Positions 40,461 through 50,508 of a stretch of DNA of 64,000 bases are shown piece after piece. The notes beneath the pieces were generated by a model, which did not search any database, had not been told where the DNA came from, and saw only the letters and a program-made list of their open reading frames with translations. The stretch lies in the NCBI GenBank assembly GCA_963799925.1, contig CAWCYZ010000002.1, positions 806,001-870,000 on the forward strand, read 5' to 3'. A program made the position numbers and the translations under genes. Numbering within the stretch: position 1 is the first letter of the stretch; each line of letters begins with the position of its first letter. Source of the DNA: DATBQN01 sp963799925 (GTDB lineage: Bacteria; Acidobacteriota; Thermoanaerobaculia; Multivoradales; UBA5704).

Positions 40461-40868
40461 TTACGGCGACGGCGGCTCGAGGACGAGAGAGCTGATGCGC
40501 TCGATGGCGGAGAAGTGCCCGTCGTACGTCAGCACGGTCGCGCCGGCGCGGGCGGCTGCGGCTGCGATCCAGATGTCGTTCGAGGGGAGAGGCGTACCGT
40601 TCCGGCGCAAGGCCACCACGATCTCCGCGTAGATCCGGCCGATCTCGCCATCCACCGGCATCTCCTCGACGCTGGGATGGCGGAGAAACTCGGCCAGGTC
40701 CTCCCGGTTCCGCTCGGGCCGCTCCCCTGGAGGAACCCGACCCAGAGCTCGCCCACCACGATCGACGGCACCCCGATCCAACCGGCATGATCGAGCGCCT
40801 CGACGACGGGGCGATGACCGCGCTTGAACTGGCTGTAGGCTCGACGTATCCAGGCAGTAGCGGCTCAC
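40461..40868 (-). CDS. PIN-domain toxin (VapC-like), two frame changes
   Basis: GTG start at 40868 overlapping the antitoxin stop (GTGA). Frame 1 gives VSRYCLDTS; an extra A near 40838 moves to AYSQFKRGHRPVVEALDHAG and VPSIVVGELWVGFLQG; a missing base near 40735 returns to frame 1 with ERPERNREDLAEFLRHPS to the end. All PIN acids are present: Asp in CLDTS, Glu in VGELW, Asp in PSNDIWIAAAA, Asp in LTYDGHF. About 135 residues. RNase toxin by family. As given the gene would not make a functional protein; either a sequence error or a decayed toxin. Confidence 0.8.
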   Translation of the reverse strand: MSRYCLDTSSLQPVQARSSPRRRGARSCRLDRGAVDRGGRALGRVPPGERPERNREDLAEFLRHPSVEEMPVDGEIGRIYAEIVVALRRNGTPLPSNDIWIAAAAARAGATVLTYDGHFSAIERISSLVLEPPSP

Positions 40869-41115
40869 CGCCACAGCTCCTCGTCGACCTGCTCCGTCAC
40901 CGCCACGGCGGCCTCGAACCGCTCGTGCTCCTCCTTCGTCCATGTCCCGGCCAGACTGCCCAGGCCGTTGCTCTCCTCCGCCGGGCCCCGGACACCCAGG
41001 GCGTGGCTCAGGAGGTCGATCACCGTCTGGTTCAAAGAGGACCGCGAGCGCACCCTCCTCCTCTCCAGCGCTTCGCCGACCTCGGGGGGATGTTACGGAT
41101 GGTCAGATGTGTCAT
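40865..41115 (-). CDS. Ribbon-helix-helix antitoxin (FitA/VapB-like), frameshifted near 41085
   Basis: Starts MTHLTIRNIPP, a beta strand typical of RHH antitoxins, then one base is missing in a run of Cs (41083-41090 region) and the protein continues EVGEALERRRVRSRSSLNQT and VIDLLSHALGV. About 84 residues. It would bind its own promoter (inverted repeat at 41128-41156) and neutralise the PIN toxin encoded next. Confidence 0.78.
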
Positions 41116-41127
41116 GGCTCACGTCGG

Positions 41128-41156
41128 TGCATTCACTTTCTGATCATATGAATGCA
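41128..41156 (-). promoter_or_regulatory. Antitoxin promoter with flanking inverted repeat
   Basis: Perfect 8-bp arms TGCATTCA (41128-41135) and TGAATGCA (41149-41156) with 13 bases between. Read on the minus strand, TATGAT (-10) lies just inside the first arm, with TCGACC as a possible -35 at 17 bases. Placed 13 bases upstream of the antitoxin ATG. This is the usual layout for toxin-antitoxin autoregulation. Confidence 0.65.
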
Positions 41157-41310
41157 GACCGGCAGGGTCGATGGCGCGCGAGACCTCTCTGCCGTTGACG
41201 GAGGCGGCGTTTTTGGGCAGGGTACCGGCGCCATCGCAGCCCGCCGCGGACCCGGCGAATCGCGCCGCTGGCCGCTCGACGGCCGGGGAGGGAGGGACGC
41301 CGTGCCCGAG

Positions 41311-41752
41311 ATGCTGAATCGCAAGCTGCCCGGCTGGCAGCTCCTGGTCGACAACCTGCAGCCCCACCTGCCGGAGCTGCCGCAGACCGCGGCCTACCAC
41401 GCGGCGCTCGCCGCCGTCGTCGAGGAAGGCAGGGCGCTCCAGGCGGAGCAGGAGATCTGCAAGGCGAAGCTGCGCGAGGTCAACCAGCGGCGCGCCGACC
41501 TGGTGCTCCGCGGCCGCGATCTGCGGAACCGCCTGGCGGAGGGCCTCCGCAGCGCCTTGGGCGTCCGCAACGAGAAGCTGGTCGAGTTTCGGCATCGCGC
41601 CGCGCACGCGGAAGCTCCGCCGGAAGTATCGGTCGAAGGCCGAAAAAGCGGCAGCGGCGGCCGCGCTCGCCGCCCGCGCCAAGGCCCGCGCCGAGGCGAA
41701 GCAGGCGCTCGCCGAAGCCAACCGGCAGGTCGCCCGCGCCGCGGTGCCGTAG
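41311..41752 (+). CDS. Basic coiled-coil protein, function unknown, frameshifted near 41590
   Basis: Starts MLNRKLPGWQLLVDNLQPHL (GTG at 41302 is an alternative). Predicted helices with ALAAVVEEGRALQAEQEICK and AKLREVNQRRADLVLRGRDL look like a coiled coil. One extra C near 41591 (TTTCGGC) separates EKLVEF from GIAPRTRKLRRKYRSKAEKA, after which comes a Lys/Ala-rich tail (ALAARAKARAEAKQALAEAN) ending AAVP. Joined length 147. The conserved-looking G-x-x-PRxRKxRRK block and basic tail suggest nucleic-acid or membrane-surface binding, but I do not recognise a named family. The 40-bp hairpin array starts 8 bases after its stop. Confidence 0.65.
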
Positions 41753-41760
41753 AGACGCAG

Positions 41761-42060
41761 CGGAAACCGTTGCGGACGCTTCCCCGCCGATTCTTGACGC
41801 CTGAATCCGTTTCAGACGCGAAAACTCCGTTCTGTAGCGTCTGAAACCATTTCAGATGCTACACGGGCGATTCGTAGCGTCTGAATCCGTTTCAGACGCT
41901 GCCCAGTCAAGTTTTTCCATCTGAATCCGTTTCAGACGCTGCCCAGCCGAGTTTTTCCATCTGAATCCGTTTCAGACGCTACAGAACAGAGTTTTCGCGT
42001 CTGAAACGGATTCAGGCCACTCGATTTCGGTTCCCACCGTGAGAATCCGTCTCGAGCCTC
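41761..42060. repeat. Tandem array of eight hairpin repeats with exact 40-bp period
   Basis: Cores begin at 41761, 41801, 41841, 41881, 41921, 41961, 42001 and 42041, each 40 bases apart. Consensus core CTGAATCCGTTTCAGACGCT; together with the preceding GCGT it folds as GCGTCTGAA-TCCGT-TTCAGACGC. Units 41881, 41921 and 41961 are identical over the 20-base core; 41841 has compensatory-looking changes; 42001 is the reverse complement orientation (CTGAAACGGATTCAGG); 41761 (16 of 20 match) and 42041 are degenerate but in register. Linkers are 20 bases and partly alike (GTTTTTCCAT twice). The first and last clear units plus linkers form an inverted repeat of about 49 bp with one mismatch (41799-41847 with 41969-42017). 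Not coding (40 is not a multiple of 3). Confidence 0.9.
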
Positions 42061-42234
42061 GAACCGCCGAGCGATCCCGCTCCCCTTCGTTTTCTCCGCT
42101 ACCCGGCGGGCGGATGGCGGCGGATCGCAGCCCGCGGCGAGGCGCAGCGCGGCCTGTCTTCCGCCGCTGAACCGCGGTACTGTTTGCGGGCTCCGGCGCG
42201 GCTCCGCGAAGGCGCGGGGCAGAGAGGAGGCGGC
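42061..42234. other. Spacer between hairpin array and DUF7336 gene
   Basis: I see no gene or strong structure. The last bases hold the ribosome site AGAGAGGAGG for the gene at 42235. Confidence 0.4.
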
Positions 42235-42474
42235 GTGGAGGTCTTCGTGGTTCGACACGTTCACGAGTTCGACGACGGCACCGAGGACGTCAAGCTCATC
42301 GGCGTCTACTCGACGGAGGAGCGCGCCAACGCGGCGGTCGGCCGGCTGACCGAGCACGCCGGGTTCCGCGATACCCCCAAGGGCTTCAGCGTCGACCGCT
42401 ACCCGGTCGACAAGGATCACTGGCTCGGCGGGTTCGAGACCGTCACCTCGGAGTCGGAACAGGAGAGCCCATGA
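42235..42474 (+). CDS. DUF7336 domain protein
   Basis: 79 residues from GTG 42235, chosen because AGAGGAGG lies 5 bases upstream and because the domain begins at once: MEVFVVRHVHEFDDGTEDVK, LIGVYSTEERANAAVGRL, DRYPVDKDHWLGGFETV. Small cytoplasmic domain often found near or in uncharacterised accessory proteins; biochemical role unknown. Its stop overlaps the start of the EcsC gene (ATGA). Confidence 0.85.
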   Translation: MEVFVVRHVHEFDDGTEDVKLIGVYSTEERANAAVGRLTEHAGFRDTPKGFSVDRYPVDKDHWLGGFETVTSESEQESP

Positions 42475-43295
42475 TCACCGCAGCCGACATGATCGACCTC
42501 CGGCGGGCGCACGACCTGCTGGAGAACCCGAGCTTCGCGGCGCGCGCCATCAGCGCCCTCGGACGGCCGATCGAGTCCGCCCTGGCGCGCCTGCCGGCGA
42601 GCGTGCACGACCGCATCCAGTCGGTGACCCGCAAGTCGATCGAGCGGGCGCTCGACTTTGCGCTCCTCACCCTCGGCAAGCGGCCGCGGAAGGCGCGCCG
42701 CTCGTCCGACCGCGCGCACAAGGTCCTCACCGCCGTCACCGGCGGCGTCGGCGGCATGTTCGGCCTGCTGGGGCTCGCCGTCGAGCTGCCGGTCTCGACG
42801 ACCGCGATGCTGCGGTCGATCGCCGACATCGCGCGGAGCGAAGGCGAGGACCTGGCCTCGCCCGAGGCGCGGCTCTCCTGCCTCCAGGTGCTCGCCCTGG
42901 GCGGCGCCGCGGCGAGCGACGACGCGGCCGAGACCGGTTACTTCGCGGTGCGCGCCGTGTTCTCGAAGACGATCGCCGAGGTGGCCGAGGTGCTGACCGA
43001 GCGGGGCGCCGCCCGCCACGCTGCGCCGGCCCTGGTCGAGCTGGCGAGCCGCCTCGCGGCGCGCTTCGGGGTCAGCGTCTCGGAGAAGGTCGCCGTGCAG
43101 GCCGTGCCGGTCGTCGGAGCCGTCGGCGGCGCGACCATCAACGTGCTCTTCACCGACCACTTCCAGAGCATGGCGCGCGGCCACTTCATCGTCCGTCGCC
43201 TCGAGCGGACCTACGGCGCCGAGGCGGTGAAAGAAGCCTACCAGGCGCTGCCGGCGGCGCCCGCCCAGGCAGGAGCCGCGGACCCGGAGAGATGA
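42471..43295 (+). CDS. EcsC family protein
   Basis: 274 residues. Family blocks: LPASVHDRIQSVTRKSIERA, VLTAVTGGVGGMFGLLGLAV (hydrophobic, glycine-rich), ELPVSTTAMLRSIADIARSE and VPVVGAVGGATINVLFTDHF. EcsC was first seen next to the Bacillus EcsAB transporter, but its biochemical role is unknown. Translationally coupled to the DUF7336 gene. Confidence 0.9.
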   Translation: MITAADMIDLRRAHDLLENPSFAARAISALGRPIESALARLPASVHDRIQSVTRKSIERALDFALLTLGKRPRKARRSSDRAHKVLTAVTGGVGGMFGLLGLAVELPVSTTAMLRSIADIARSEGEDLASPEARLSCLQVLALGGAAASDDAAETGYFAVRAVFSKTIAEVAEVLTERGAARHAAPALVELASRLAARFGVSVSEKVAVQAVPVVGAVGGATINVLFTDHFQSMARGHFIVRRLERTYGAEAVKEAYQALPAAPAQAGAADPER

Positions 43296-43304
43296 GGCCC
43301 TGCC

Positions 43305-43796
43305 ATGATGACCGCTGAGCAGAAGAGCACCCTCGAGCGCTTCGAGAAGGGGATCGACGCGATGCGCGCGGCCCTTGCCGGCACGCCGGAGGTGCACCTC
43401 GACCGCTCGCCGGCGGCCGGCAAGTGGAGCATCCGGCAGATCGTCGTCCACGTCGCGGACGACGACGTCGTCGCCGCGATGCGCATCCGCCAGATCGCCG
43501 CCGAGCCCGGAGCGCTGATGATCGGCTTCGATCAGGACCGCTGGGCGCGCGAGCTGCGCTACGAGAGCCAGTCCCTCGAGCTCTCGATGGAGCTCTTCGC
43601 GCTGCTCCGCCGGTCGACCGCGGCGATGCTCCGCGGCCTCCCCGAAGCGGCCTGGGCCCGCCGCGCCAACCACGAGGAGCGCGGCCTCATCACCCTCGAG
43701 GCCTTCGTCGCCCACATGGCCGGCCACGCCGAGCTCCACGCCGGCCAGATCCGCCGCATCCGCGAGCGCTTCGGCAGCCCGGCGCCGGCGGCGTAG
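43305..43796 (+). CDS. DinB/YfiT-like metal-dependent protein
   Basis: 163 residues, four-helix bundle. Putative metal histidines: QIVVHVADDDVV near residue 49 and EAFVAHMAGHAELHAGQIRR near residue 140 (HxxxH). DinB-like proteins act as thiol transferases or hydrolases; no substrate can be given. The final 29 bases (gene end and RFGSPAPAA codons) are also present in each of the repeat units downstream, so this 3' end belongs to the repeat. Confidence 0.9.
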   Translation: MMTAEQKSTLERFEKGIDAMRAALAGTPEVHLDRSPAAGKWSIRQIVVHVADDDVVAAMRIRQIAAEPGALMIGFDQDRWARELRYESQSLELSMELFALLRRSTAAMLRGLPEAAWARRANHEERGLITLEAFVAHMAGHAELHAGQIRRIRERFGSPAPAA

Positions 43797-44010
43797 ATTG
43801 CCTTTCGCCAGCGCCGGGTCGTACCGATCTTTGAAGCCGGATTTATCCGGCGCCCCTCTCACGGGCATTCATGCCCGTGCGGGGCTGGCTCCCGCACGAC
43901 GGCCCGTGAATCCACGAGGGCCTGCGATGAACGGTTTCCCTCTACGCCCACGGCGAAGGCGCGGCTCGGTGACGTGTCGTGCTCACGATCGGCGGTCGCG
44001 CTGGCCTCCC
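43768..44010 (+). repeat. REP unit 1 (includes dinB 3' end)
   Basis: Founder-like unit of about 245 bases. It starts inside dinB (GCTTCGGCAGCCCGGCG), contains two palindromes, GCCGGATTTATCCGGC (43836-43851) and CACGGGCATTCATGCCCGTG (43860-43879), and continues GAACGGTTTCCCTCTACG and GCGCGGCTCGGTGACG to CGCTGG. The same order recurs in units 2, 4, 5 and 6. Confidence 0.9.
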
Positions 44011-44250
44011 GCTTCGGCAGCCCGGCGCCGGCGGCGTAGATTGCCTTTCGCCAGCGCCGGGTCGTACCGATCTTTTGGAGCCGGATTTATCCGGCGCCCC
44101 TCATAGCACGGGCATTCATGCCCGTGCGGGGCTGGCTCCCGCACGACGGCCCGGGAATCCACGACGGCCTGCGATGAACGGTTTCCCTCTACGCCCACGG
44201 CGAAGCGCGGCTCGGTGACGGGTCGTGCTCACGATCGGCGGTCGCGCTGG
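44011..44250 (+). repeat. REP unit 2
   Basis: Nearly identical to unit 1, including the copied dinB end (GCTTCGGCAGCCCGGCG to the TAG). The second palindrome lies at 44107-44126. Confidence 0.9.
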
Positions 44251-44432
44251 CGCCCCCGCACGACGGCCCGGGAATCCACGACGGCCTGCGATGAACGGTT
44301 TCCCTCTACGCCACGGCGAAGGCGCGGCTCGGTGACGTGTCGTGCTCACGATCGGCGTCGCGCTGGCGCCCCCGCACGGGCATGAATGCCCGTGCTATGA
44401 GGGGCGCCGGATGAATCTGGCTTTGCGATGAC
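44251..44432 (+). repeat. Partial REP unit 3 and inverted REP hairpins
   Basis: 44251-44374 repeats only the second half of the unit. It is followed by an inverted copy of the two palindromes: CACGGGCATGAATGCCCGTG (44375-44394) and GCCGGATGAATCTGGC, then TTTGCGATGAC. The inverted pair borders the transposase gene, giving a palindrome-flanked arrangement as in BIME-type repeats. Confidence 0.85.
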
Positions 44433-44464
44433 TGGGGCTCGGCGCGGGCGCGGCGCTTCGAGGT

Positions 44465-44875
44465 CTATTCGGGGTCCGCCCGCTCCAGAGCCTGGATCAC
44501 CGTCCCTCGGCGATGGTGCTCTCTCTGCCCGAGGACGTAGTCCACGTGGTAGGAGAGCCGTTTGGAATCGAAGGTGAATGCGCCGTATTCCTCTTGCCAG
44601 AAGAAAGGTGGACCGGCCGCGCGGGTCTTGTTGAACCGGGTCGCCGCGGTCGCCTTCACCTGGCCGACGACGCTGGCAACCGAGAGGCTCGGAGGCACCG
44701 AGGCGACCATGTGAATGTGGTCCTCGATCCCGTTCAGGGCGAAGACCTGAACCCCCAACCGCACAGCCTTGCCGCGCAGGAGCGCATGGATGATGGGCCC
44801 GACCTCTGCCGTCAGCAGAGGCTCCCGGCCCTTCGTCGCCCAGACGAGGTGGTAGAAGAGCTGGCAATAGGGCAT
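44465..44875 (-). CDS. RAYT-like (IS200/Y1 transposase family) protein, copy 1
   Basis: 136 residues from MPYCQLFYHLVWATKGREPL. Y1 transposase features: HLVWATKGREPLL, IEDHIHMVASVPPSLSVAS (HIH metal site) and catalytic Tyr in YHVDYVLGQREHH. REP-associated tyrosine transposases process single-stranded REP hairpins; here REP hairpins surround the gene on both sides. An upstream ATG at 44899 (MEHSAELT) is specific to this copy. Almost identical to the copy at 46478. Confidence 0.88.
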   Translation of the reverse strand: MPYCQLFYHLVWATKGREPLLTAEVGPIIHALLRGKAVRLGVQVFALNGIEDHIHMVASVPPSLSVASVVGQVKATAATRFNKTRAAGPPFFWQEEYGAFTFDSKRLSYHVDYVLGQREHHRRGTVIQALERADPE

Positions 44876-44897
44876 GGTCAGTTCCGCCGAGTGCTCC

Positions 44898-45004
44898 ATC
44901 GTACCGATCTTTGAAGCTGGCATGGCCGTCGCGCCGGCACCCCCGCACGGGCATGAATGCCCGTGCTATGAGGGGCGCCGGATGAATCCGGTTTTGCGAT
45001 GACC
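44898..45004 (-). repeat. Inverted REP segment between transposase 1 and aconitase fragment
   Basis: Minus-strand oriented part of the REP unit, with hairpin CACGGGCATGAATGCCCGTG at 44946-44965 and GCCGGATGAATCCGG behind it. This segment (about 79 extra bases) is absent from the equivalent place beside copy 2, where the transposase leader joins acnA directly. Confidence 0.85.
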
Positions 45005-45024
45005 GGACCGCAGGACGCGGCCGC

Positions 45025-45468
45025 CTACTTCCCGGCCTGGAGCAGCCCCCGCAGCACGTAGTGCAGGATCCCGCCGTGGCGGTAGTAGCGGACCTCCTGC
45101 GGGGTGTCCAGGCGGATGCGCGCCTTGAACTCTTTCACTTGGCCGTCCTCGGCGCGGGCGCGGACGGTGGCGTCGTGGCCGTTCTGGAAGCCGCTCTCGA
45201 TGGCGGCGGCGAGGCCCTCGATCTCGTAGACCTCGCGGCCGGTCAGGCCCAGGCTCTCGACGCCGGCGCCGGCGGCGAATTCCAGGGGGGCGACCCCCAT
45301 CCCCACCAGGTTGCTGCGGTGGATGCGCTCGAAGCTCTCGGCGATGACGGCGCGGACGCCCAGGAGCCGCGGCCCCTTGGCCGCCCAGTCGCGCGAGGAG
45401 CCGGTGCCGTACTCCTCGCCGGCGAGGACGATCGTCGGCACGCCCTCGGCCTGGTACTTCATCGCCGC
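45025..45468 (-). pseudogene. acnA: Duplicated 3' fragment of aconitase
   Basis: The last 148 codons of acnA, from MKYQAEGVPTIVLAGEEYGT to LHYVLRGLLQAGK and the stop. It differs from the real gene at about five bases in 444 (one Thr to Ala). It begins abruptly at 45468 where aconitase sequence (ATCGCCGC) is fused to the REP sequence CGAAGGCGCGGCTCGG. It has no start of its own and lacks the iron-sulfur Cys region, so it cannot be active. Confidence 0.92.
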
Positions 45469-46387
45469 CGAAGGCGCGGCTCGGTGACGTGTCGTGCTCA
45501 CGATCGGCCGTCGCGCTGGTGCCCCCGCTTCGGCAGCCCGGCGCCGGCGGCGTAGATTGCCTTTTCCCCAGCGCCGGGTCGTACCGATCTTTGAAGCCGG
45601 ATTTATCCGGCGCCCCTCATAGCACGGGCATTCATGCCCGTGCGAGGCTGGCTCCCGCACGACGGCCCGAGAATCCACGACGGCCTGCGATGAACGGTTT
45701 CCCTCTACGCCCATGGCGAAGGCGCGGCTCGGTGACGGGTCGTGCTCACGATCGGCCGTCGCGCTGGCCCCCCCGCTTCGGCAGCCCGGCGCCGGCGGCG
45801 TAGATTGCCATTCGCCAGCGCCGGGTCGTACCGATCTTTGAAGCCGGATTTATCCGGCGCCCCTCATAGCACGGGCATTCATGCCCGTGCGGGGCTGGCT
45901 CCCGCACGACGGACCGAGAATGCACGACGGCCTGCGATCAACGGTTTCCCTCTACGCCCACGGCGAAGGCGCGGCTCGGTGACGTGTCGTGCTCACGATC
46001 GGCCGTCGCGCTGGCCCCCCCGCTTCGGCAGCCCGGCGCCGGCGGCGTAGATTGCCTTTTCCCCAGCGCCGGGTCGTACCGATCTTTGAAGCCGGATTTA
46101 TCCGGCGCCCCTCATAGCACGGGCATTCATGCCCGTGCGGGGCTGGCTCCCGCACGACGGCCCGAGAATCCACGACGGCCTGCGATGAACAGTTTCCCTC
46201 TACGCCCACGGCGAAGGCGCGGATCGGTGACGTGTCGTGCTCACGATCGGCGGTCGCGCTGGCGCCCCCGCACGACGGCCCGGGAATCCACGACGGCCTG
46301 CGATGAACGGTTTCCCTCTACGCCACGGCGAAGGCGCGGCTCGGTGACGTGTCGTGCTCACGATCGGCGGTCGCGCTGGCGCCCCCG
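45469..46387 (+). repeat. REP units 4, 5, 6 and partial unit 7
   Basis: A partial unit tail (45469-45526), then full units starting at 45527, 45775 and 46022 (spacing 248 and 247), each with the dinB-derived end GCTTCGGCAGCCCGGCG, palindrome GCCGGATTTATCCGGC and hairpin CACGGGCATTCATGCCCGTG (45623, 45870, 46118). A partial unit (about 46265-46387) lacks the first half, exactly as unit 3 does. No gene within these 919 bases. Confidence 0.9.
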
Positions 46388-46445
46388 CACGGGCATGAAT
46401 GCCCGTGCTATGAGGGGCGCCGGATGAATCCGGCTTTGCGATGAC
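46388..46445 (-). repeat. Inverted REP hairpins before transposase copy 2
   Basis: CACGGGCATGAATGCCCGTG (46388-46407) and GCCGGATGAATCCGGC, then TTTGCGATGACTGGGG. Matches 44375-44437 base for base apart from one or two changes. Confidence 0.88.
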
Positions 46446-46477
46446 TGGGGCTCGGCGCGGGCGCGGCGCTTCGAGGT

Positions 46478-46888
46478 CTATTCGGGGTCCGCCCGCTCCA
46501 GAGCCTGGATCACCGTCCCTCGGCGATGGTGCTCTCTCTGCCCGAGGACGTAGTCCACGTGGTAGGAGAGCCGTTTGGAATCGAAGGTGAATGCGCCGTA
46601 TTCCTCTTGCCAGAAGAAAGGTGGACCGGCCGCGCGGGTCTTGTTGAACCGGGTCGCCGCGGTCGCCTTCACCTGGCCGACGACGCTGGCGACCGAGAGG
46701 CTCGGAGGCACCGAGGCGACCATGTGAATGTGATCCTCGATCCCGTTCAGGGCGAAGACCTGAACCCCCAACCGCACAGCCTTGCCGCGCAGGAGCGCAT
46801 GGATGATGGGCTCGACCTCTGCCGTCAGCAGAGGCTCCCGGCCCTTCGTCGCCCAGACGAGGTGGTAGAAGAGCTGGCAATAGGGCAT
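46478..46888 (-). CDS. RAYT-like (IS200/Y1 transposase family) protein, copy 2
   Basis: Same 136-residue protein as copy 1 from MPYCQLFYHLVWATKGREPL, with the HIH motif and the catalytic Tyr. Differences are a few bases (for example GTGATCCTC for GTGGTCCTC). This copy sits beside the complete aconitase gene and is therefore probably in the ancestral position. Confidence 0.88.
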   Translation of the reverse strand: MPYCQLFYHLVWATKGREPLLTAEVEPIIHALLRGKAVRLGVQVFALNGIEDHIHMVASVPPSLSVASVVGQVKATAATRFNKTRAAGPPFFWQEEYGAFTFDSKRLSYHVDYVLGQREHHRRGTVIQALERADPE

Positions 46889-46958
46889 GGTCAGGTCCGC
46901 CGAGTCTCCACCGTACCGATCTTTCAAGCCGGCATGGCCGTCGCGCTGGCGCGCCCGC

Positions 46959-49775
<2,817 letters not shown>

Positions 49776-49905
49776 CGTCTCTCCTCGAAAGGCCGGGCGG
49801 GCGGCGCGGCAGGGTCGGATCCATGGCGGACGCGGCCGTCGGGCTCGACTGAAACGATACCAGGTGGGGCGGGGAGCGTGCAGGCGGCGGGGGCCGCGGT
49901 GGGGA

Positions 49906-49911
49906 TAAGAT
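49906..49911 (+). promoter_or_regulatory. Possible -10 box 9 bases before the YqgE start
   Basis: TAAGAT directly upstream of ATG 49921 with no visible ribosome site. If real, the transcript would be leaderless or nearly so. No good -35 is present. Confidence 0.25.
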
Positions 49912-49920
49912 GTCGGCGCC

Positions 49921-50508
49921 ATGGCGACGTCGGCCGATCTCTCCTCTCCCATCCTGCTGCTCGCCATGCCGCAGGTCCTCGACCCGTTCTTCCACAAGAG
50001 CGTCGTCCTCCTCATCCATCACGAGGAGGACGGGAGCCTGGGCTTCATCGTCAACCGCCCCACCGGCATCCGGGTGAGCGAGATCCTGCAGGGGATGGAG
50101 GTCGCCTGGCAGGGGCCGGAGCGCGCCGTCGCCCACTTCGGGGGACCGGTCCAGCCGCAGCTCGGGACCGTCCTCTACACGCCGCGCCCGAGCGACCCCG
50201 AGGGAAGCGGCAGCATGGTGATCCCCGGCCTCGCGCTCACCCAGCACGTCGGCGATCTGGCCGCGCTGGCGGCCGATCCGCCGGAGCGCTTCCGTCTCCT
50301 CCTGGGCTATGCCGGCTGGGGCGCCGGCCAGCTCGTCCAGGAGATCCTGCGCAACGACTGGCTGACCGCCCCCGTGCTGGGCGACCTGATCTTCGCCCCG
50401 GCGGCGGACCCCGAGCAGGTCTGGGAGGCGGCGCTCCAATCGGTGGGCGTCCACCTGGGCGCGCTCCCCTCCTGGAGCTCCGGGGGCGGCGAGGAGACCA
50501 CCAACTGA
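49921..50508 (+). CDS. YqgE/AlgH family protein
   Basis: 195 residues. Signatures LLLAMPQVLDPFFHKSVVLL, HEEDGSLGFIVNRPTG, VAHFGGPVQPQLGTVLYTP and LLLGYAGWGAGQLVQEILRN cover the whole family. Function unknown in most bacteria. It shares a CTGA overlap with the Nudix gene. Confidence 0.93.
   Translation: MATSADLSSPILLLAMPQVLDPFFHKSVVLLIHHEEDGSLGFIVNRPTGIRVSEILQGMEVAWQGPERAVAHFGGPVQPQLGTVLYTPRPSDPEGSGSMVIPGLALTQHVGDLAALAADPPERFRLLLGYAGWGAGQLVQEILRNDWLTAPVLGDLIFAPAADPEQVWEAALQSVGVHLGALPSWSSGGGEETTN

Noticed and set aside
37579..40788. Long minus-strand open frame opposite the efflux genes
   Set aside because: Low-complexity Arg/Gly/Leu sequence without motifs, antisense to the emrB, tolC and emrA type genes.
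41761..42060. CRISPR array
   Set aside because: Repeat and linker are 20 bases each, linkers share sequence with each other, one unit is inverted and there are no cas genes.
45025..45714. Separate short aconitase-like gene
   Set aside because: The upstream part of the open frame is REP sequence; the rest is a copied 3' end lacking the iron-sulfur ligands and a start.
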